From Musa acuminata AAA Group (taxonomy: Eukaryota; Streptophyta; Magnoliopsida; Zingiberales; Musaceae): 64,000 bases of DNA. The stretch lies in the NCBI RefSeq assembly GCF_036884655.1, contig NC_088342.1, forward strand, positions 10,659,501 to 10,723,500. Direction: 5' to 3'. A program made the position numbers and the translations under genes. This document shows, piece by piece, positions 58,844-64,000 of this stretch. How positions within the stretch are numbered: the first letter of the stretch is position 1; the number at the start of each line of letters is the position of its first letter. The notes below the pieces were generated by a model. The model was given only the letters and a program-made list of their open reading frames with translations, ran no database searches and was not told the DNA's origin.

Positions 58844-59776
58844 TCCATCTCATCATCATCAGTTCCGTCGACATCTCGGTGTATCTTTATGTGTCGTAAT
58901 TATCCATCTTAGCCTCGTGGGTCTCGTTGTCACCTCCACGCTCCCGTCGCACCTCCTCGTGTAATTACAACATAATCATAAGCATACATGTCCAACAAGA
59001 AATGGAAAACTTTAGAGGCTCACAAGCCCCAATAATAATAATAATCATATCACATGTCCACACACATCACACGGTCAATGATCATCCGTCTACATCACAT
59101 ATGACATGTACACATCATCATGTAGGACTACTATATAAAAATAATTAATTAAACTATTTAATTAATTATATGTAGTATTTTGGGAACCCTACCATAGGGT
59201 GCCCCACATGGCAGGTAATCCCTTATGCGGCTAGGAAACCCTAGCCACTAGGGACTCCCCTACGATCAGGAATCCTATGTCATAGGGCTGCCTTGTGTAG
59301 CTAGGAAACCCTAGCCACCAAGGAGTCCTCTTCCCTGGCTATATAGCACAACCATGGGCAGCCAGTAAACTTGGTCACCTACTTGCCGTATGTAGCCATG
59401 AATCCTAGTTACTAGGGTCTCCCAAGCAGTTAGGAAACCCTAGCCGCTAGGGGTACCTCTTATAGCCAGGAATGCCTAGTTGCAAGGGCTCTGCCTTGCT
59501 CAGGCTAAGAGCAGCATGGCTGCTCTCGGTCTAGGTGGCCAGGCCGAGAGCCCCCTTAAGAGCTCTCGCCCAAGGCTACAAGTAGCCTTTGGCCAACCTA
59601 TATGTTAACTATTTTGATATCAAAAGACCTCCCTTAAATACCTCTCAATAGTAAGAAAAAGAGTGCAATCTAGATTTTAAAAATATGGCAAAAATCGCAG
59701 CAATCGCACAAAAATAATTCTACGCGATTCAACACAACACACGTAGTTTAAAAGCCAATTTTTTGCATGAACAACT
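58844..59776. mobile_element. non-coding internal region of a long-LTR element
   Basis: It sits between an LTR fragment and the minus-strand primer binding site, so it should be the start of the internal region of the element whose 5' LTR is 59792-61470. No gag was recognised. Three copies of a quasi-palindrome CTAGGAAACCCTAGCC (59230-59470) and an AAT repeat (59031-59045) are present. Confidence 0.55.
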
Positions 59777-59790
59777 TGGCTTTGATACCA
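59777..59790 (-). other. primer binding site (initiator tRNA-Met type)
   Basis: The minus strand reads TGGTATCAAAGCCA, one change from the canonical TGGTATCAGAGCCA of plant retroelements primed by initiator tRNA-Met. It lies one base inside the LTR edge, which fixes the orientation of the element as leftward. Confidence 0.82.
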
Positions 59791-59791
59791 C

Positions 59792-61470
59792 TATTGGAAA
59801 ATTTGGGATAGCATCACATGCGTAGTGGAAGAATAGAAAATAAAATCCTAGAATTTCGTACAGAAAAAGAAGGTTTCATCATCGTATGAAGATTGGTCCG
59901 CAAAAATCGAAAAATTACATATACGTGATAGATGTGTTACATAGGGAGATCATATTATCCCTAAAAACCTATAAATCTATAGGAGAGGATGAAGGAGGTC
60001 AACTATCCTCCTCTCTAGCAGTGATCCACATGGTAGGAGCTATGAAGATGCTCCTCAAATCACTACATAATCTTCCTTTCCACACGCACCACCCGATCAA
60101 GAAGGGGCCAACACTTCTTGCTATCAACATGCCCCAAACTAGGGATATTAGCTGAGAAGGAGAGGGAGAAAGGAGTATAGGAGGTGGTAGCCAAAAAGGG
60201 TCTAGCCTATGGCCCTTTGGTTCCATCCTATTTATAGAGGTCCCCTATGTACTTACCCTAATGAATCCTGCCTTATTGAGTACTGGATCTCTATCCAACT
60301 ACCCAAGCCTCTTAGATTAGTATATCTTTGCCCAATAATCTCTCATCGTCTCTTATTGGATCTCATCCATAAGATCCTATAATTCATGGGCTTACTGGAT
60401 ATCCAATAAGATAGGAACTCCGACGGATATCTCATATCCAAACCTCTACTCATCGCAACACCTACCATATGTGTGTGACTCTCTAGGCCTAATATCGATC
60501 TAGCCGTGAGTCATACCTATTAGAACTCCTAGCTGAGTGAATTATTGTCTTTATAATAATTCACTCTACTCATCGACTACGGTCGTACTAGACCATTACG
60601 CCATAGTCCCCAAACGATACAGGAGAATCCAATCCTTTATACAAATCTAATCTTAGTTACTATGTATTTATAGTCCCTCATCTATTTAATATCCCAAAAA
60701 TCATATACTGAGTATGGTGCTATCAGACTCATATGGTTTCTACTCGAGTCTCGCTTTAATCGGATTCTATCGGAGAACTCTTTCTCTCTTAATCCAAATA
60801 ATCTTGGTTAATGATTTGTCTAAGTAAGAACACATAGGATATTTCTCTCATAACACCAAGAGCGGATGATCCTCTATCGACTCTCAATAGCCCTCCTAAG
60901 ATTAGTTGTCACTCTTAATGACTGGATATGTTAGATCTAGAACTTTCAGACCTATAAGTCTGGTATCAAAGAATGAAGTACTTATACAGGACATTCTTAG
61001 TGTTTTAAATCTAAGGACCAGATACATTATTAGAATGACAGAATCGTTGTTTGACAATGAGGTATAATCAACCATCTAGCATTCTGCGAGCGGATCGATC
61101 AGTGAACTCATTTTCCAATGAGCACCTATATCGTATCCCTAGTGTCTCCACATGAGCAGCTATGAGACCAACCGCCTTTATCATATGGACGGGTATACAA
61201 TACACCAGTCTATAAGGTTATCTCGATGTCCCTCTCAAGTCACTTATGACCGAAATTATTTAGGGTTTGTGTTTAAATGCGAATTAGTCTCATTATCGTA
61301 ATCTTATCACAATCCGATTCTCATTGCACAGATCCATAGACATCACAATATGTGCAATAGATAATATAAAGTGAGAAAAGTGTCAAATAAATAATAAGCA
61401 AAAAGAATGTATATTATGTCACACATATTATCGCTCACGTGATTGGTTTGCACGACACCTATGACTAACA
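59792..61470 (-). mobile_element. complete 5' LTR of the long-LTR family
   Basis: 1679 bp, from TATTGGAAAATTTGGG (TG changed to TA) to CTATGACTAACA, colinear with the solo LTR at 23105-24647 over its whole length. The promoter core TATAAATAGGA is on the minus strand near 60228-60238. The adjoining tRNA-Met primer site and long LTR would fit a Ty1/copia element of the SIRE/Maximus kind; that class is inference because no coding region remains. The matching 3' LTR was not found intact. Confidence 0.82.
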
Positions 61471-61489
61471 TTATAGGTAGAAGGTATGA

Positions 61490-63060
61490 CATATGCAACT
61501 TATGAACTTATGTTATTAATCAAACTCCCCTTAGTCGAATCAATATGAAGTTTCCATATGAGCTAATGTTTGATGAGAAATCAAATGTTAAAATATTTCA
61601 GAAATATTTGATTCTCTATACTATATTCATATACCAAACTCAAAGAGAAACAAGCTTGATACTACCAAGAAATATATCTTTATTGACTATAAGAAAAGGA
61701 AAAAAGGTTAAAAATGTATAGATCCACAAATATATAGGTATATGATATCTTGAGATGTTGTGTTTGATGAAGTTTCTTTCTTATTATCCTCTACAAGTAG
61801 TTTCTTTTGAAAATATCAATTATAATAATAAAAATGATATATGTTCAAAACTTATAGTTAAGTCTCCTTTATGATCTAATGTTTCTATGGATTTTGGCTC
61901 ATCATCTTCCTTATCTATATCTACTTCTATTATTTCTTTGTTACCAATGGTAGAGCAAAGTGATACGAGAAGTAATAATGTTAATGAAAAAAAAATTCTA
62001 ATATTGAGGAAATCAAAAGGAATAATTGTCAAACCAACACGTTATAGAGATGGAGACAATATAATCAGATCTCATTGTTTTTCTTTCTGAACCAATTGAT
62101 GATTTTGATCCTATTTATTTTGATAAAGCCAAAGGTGTTAAGAAGTGGGAGGATGCCATGAATGAAGAAATGGTGGCTCTAAGTAAAATTGAAAGATGAG
62201 ATCTTATACCCAAGCTTGCAAATATAGATCCAATTACTTGCAAATGGGTCTACAAGGTGAAATATAAGTAAGATAAAAGTATAGATCATTATAAGGCAAA
62301 ACTTGTTATAAGTGAGTTTTCTAAAAAATATGGAGAAGTTTTTTAGAAAACATGTAATCCCATGGCCAAGATGACATCTAGGATAGTGATTGCTTTAGTA
62401 GCTAATTTTAGATGAAAGCTTTGACAATTTGATGTGAATAATGCATTCTTATATGATAAAATTGATAAGGACATTTATAATGAACAACCATTAGGGTATA
62501 CTTTTATTTGCAAACCAAATTATGTTTACAAGTTCAAGAAGATCCTCTATGGGTTGAAGTAACCTCTATGAAAAAATTACTCAATACTTATATTTTTGTA
62601 GTTATTTTTCTTCTTATTCATATGTTAGCTTATTTATTAAAATGCAAAGAAGTTTACACATTATTATTCTTCTATATAAGAATGATATGATCATCACTAG
62701 TAATGATGAAATAGAGATCTTAAAGCTTTAAAGTAATTTTTTTCTCTAATTTGAAATGAAAATATTGGGAGAGCTTAATATTTTTCTTGGTCCGAATGCG
62801 ATGAATATAAAGAAGATATATTTATCTCTCAAACAAGTTATTCAAAGAAAATTATTGAAAGATTTAAAATTAATAAAGGTAAGAAGGTTTCTACTCAACT
62901 TTATGTAAATATAAAACTAAGTTGAAAAAACCCTCGAACTTTTTGTGCTTTTATTGATAGTTTTATTTACTTAACAATTACAAGATCAGATATTATATTT
63001 TAAGTTGGTCTTGTAAATCATTTTATGTAATCTTCAAGAAAGTCAAATCTTAATGCAGTA
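61490..63060 (+). mobile_element. Ty1/copia reverse transcriptase remnant
   Basis: Plus-strand frames give copia RT motifs in order: KKWEDAMNEEMVALSKIE, CKWVYKVKYK, YKAKLVISEFSKKYG, QFDVNNAFLYDKIDKDIYNE, QPLGYTFICKPNYVYKFKKI and LYGLK. Stops interrupt every segment (for example after IER and YK), and the YVDD region is no longer readable. It is far more AT-rich than the other elements. Confidence 0.82.
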
Positions 63061-63092
63061 AAGAGAATTTTAAAATATATAAATTATACCTT

Positions 63093-63510
63093 TGTGATAG
63101 AACCCTTATAGATTATAAGCTTGGGGTTGATCTCTTTAGGGGATCGACCTCCTTGGAACTCTATAGGGGTTCATTCCTCCAAATTGCTGCTCAAAGGTTG
63201 CAGAAAAGATTCATATATTACTTATTAAAAGAAGATAAATACATGACTCTTTATAGGGCTTCTAAACCTTAACTCCTAATAGGACTCCTACTCAAGACTC
63301 ATATTCCTTTATAATTCCTAATGCTTCTCTAAGAACAACTCCTAATATGACTCCTACTCAAGACTCATATTCCTTTACAACTCCTAATGCTTATCTAAGA
63401 AATAACCTCCTAACCCTAGCCGACCTTTTCACCTCTTTAATAGGGGTCGGCTAGGTAGGTAAACATTAATGCCCCTCTCAATTAGGACTCTCCTAGCTAG
63501 AGTCCAAACA
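63093..63510 (-). mobile_element. 3' LTR of a Ty3/gypsy element
   Basis: 418 bp from TGTGATAGAACC to GAGTCCAAACA (plus strand), with TG...CA ends. A purine tract on the minus strand (GAAGAGGGTGGGTC) lies immediately before it. Two direct repeats of about 60 bp share CCTACTCAAGACTCATATTCCTTTA (copies at 63288 and 63351). ACCTT at 63088-63092 is the candidate left target duplication; the right one is outside the window. Confidence 0.75.
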
Positions 63511-64000
63511 GACCCACCCTCTTCAAATCAGCCTTGTCCTCAAGGTTGATGATTCATGAATTCTGAGAATTTGATATTCAAGTCGTCATAGTTTTCCCAA
63601 GTAACACCTTCTATTGGTAAGTTTGCCCACTGTATTAGCACTTTAGTAGTGGGTCATCGTCGTCGAGTCACGATCCGTCGATCAATAATGACACTTAGTT
63701 GGGTCTGGAGTTCTCCTTGGGTAGTCATATTTGGTGGATGGCTTTGGGCTGTCTCCAAGCACCTGTTCACTACATTCATATGGCCGTCGGTTTGTGGGTG
63801 ATACGTCGTACTCCTTTTCAATTTAGTGTCCTACATCCGGAATAACTCTTTGGAAGGTGGCAGCCCTTCGATAAAGTCCATGGAGATGTTAGTCCACACC
63901 GAGTCTGATATGGGTAGTGGTTGTAGTTTCCCTGGACTTGCCATTGTTTCACCATTGTGCTATTGATATACATCACATTATGCCACATATTCAACAATAA
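63511..64000 (-). mobile_element. Ty3/gypsy integrase C-terminal end, runs off the window
   Basis: Minus-strand reading gives integrase motifs: FIEGLPPSKELFRM, TTYHPQTDGHMNVVNRCLET, then VLIQWANLPIEGVTWENYDD and a FEEGGSV end. The order and the WANLP...TWE signature fit the chromodomain-like tail of chromovirus elements. A stop after NHQP and a deleted core show decay. The rest lies beyond position 64000. Confidence 0.8.

Noticed and set aside
52501..64000. Possible endogenous pararetrovirus sequence, often seen in monocot genomes
   Set aside because: All recognisable pol motifs here are Ty1/copia or Ty3/gypsy in type, with LTRs and integrase. No movement-protein or badnavirus-like signature was seen.

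Overview
This is nuclear DNA of a flowering plant. Genes have many GT-AG introns, a Golgi YIF1 homologue, a plastid-type threonine deaminase, a secreted laccase and abundant plant LTR retrotransposons. Very GC-rich coding exons (laccase, threonine deaminase exon 1) next to AT-rich introns suggest a monocot, possibly Zingiberales such as banana; that placement is low-confidence inference. Gene models were built by reading splice sites and checking phase by hand.

Layout: 2.4-3.8 kb YIF1 (+); 5.0-9.0 kb twin-CX9C CHCHD2/At12Cys-like protein (+); 9.8-13.6 kb decayed Ty3/gypsy sequence with inverted fragments and a partial LTR; 16.0-19.3 kb SpoU/TrmH RNA 2'-O-methyltransferase (-); 18.9-38.1 kb an old direct tandem duplication; 34.4-40.7 kb intact threonine deaminase (-); 44.7-47.1 kb laccase (+); 48.4-51.5 kb WD40 protein (-), convergent with the laccase; 55.3-64.0 kb retrotransposon remnants (two Ty1/copia pol fragments, a long-LTR family including a foldback, and the 3' end of a Ty3/gypsy element running off the right edge).

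The central feature is the tandem duplication. One unit ran from intron 1 of the methyltransferase, across a truncated methylmalonate-semialdehyde dehydrogenase 5' end, to exon 4 of threonine deaminase. Duplicating it left the methyltransferase whole only on the left and threonine deaminase whole only on the right, with broken partners in the middle: a start-less methyltransferase exon 1 and a threonine deaminase with only part of exon 4 plus exons 5-9. Transposons then entered each copy separately: a solo LTR, a gag-only Tat-like retroelement and a MITE-like sequence in the left copy, and a hAT-like element in the right copy. Each has an empty counterpart in the other copy.

Six genes look intact: YIF1, the CHCH protein, the SpoU methyltransferase, threonine deaminase, laccase and the WD40 protein. 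They belong to unrelated pathways and show no operon-like logic. No RNA gene or CRISPR array was found, and I see no convincing new biological system. The observations most worth a second look are the tandem duplication with its TE-based relative dating, the 19-copy GC-rich array inside a retroelement, the LTR foldback, a conserved hairpin in the long LTR family and a GC-AG intron kept in both threonine deaminase copies.
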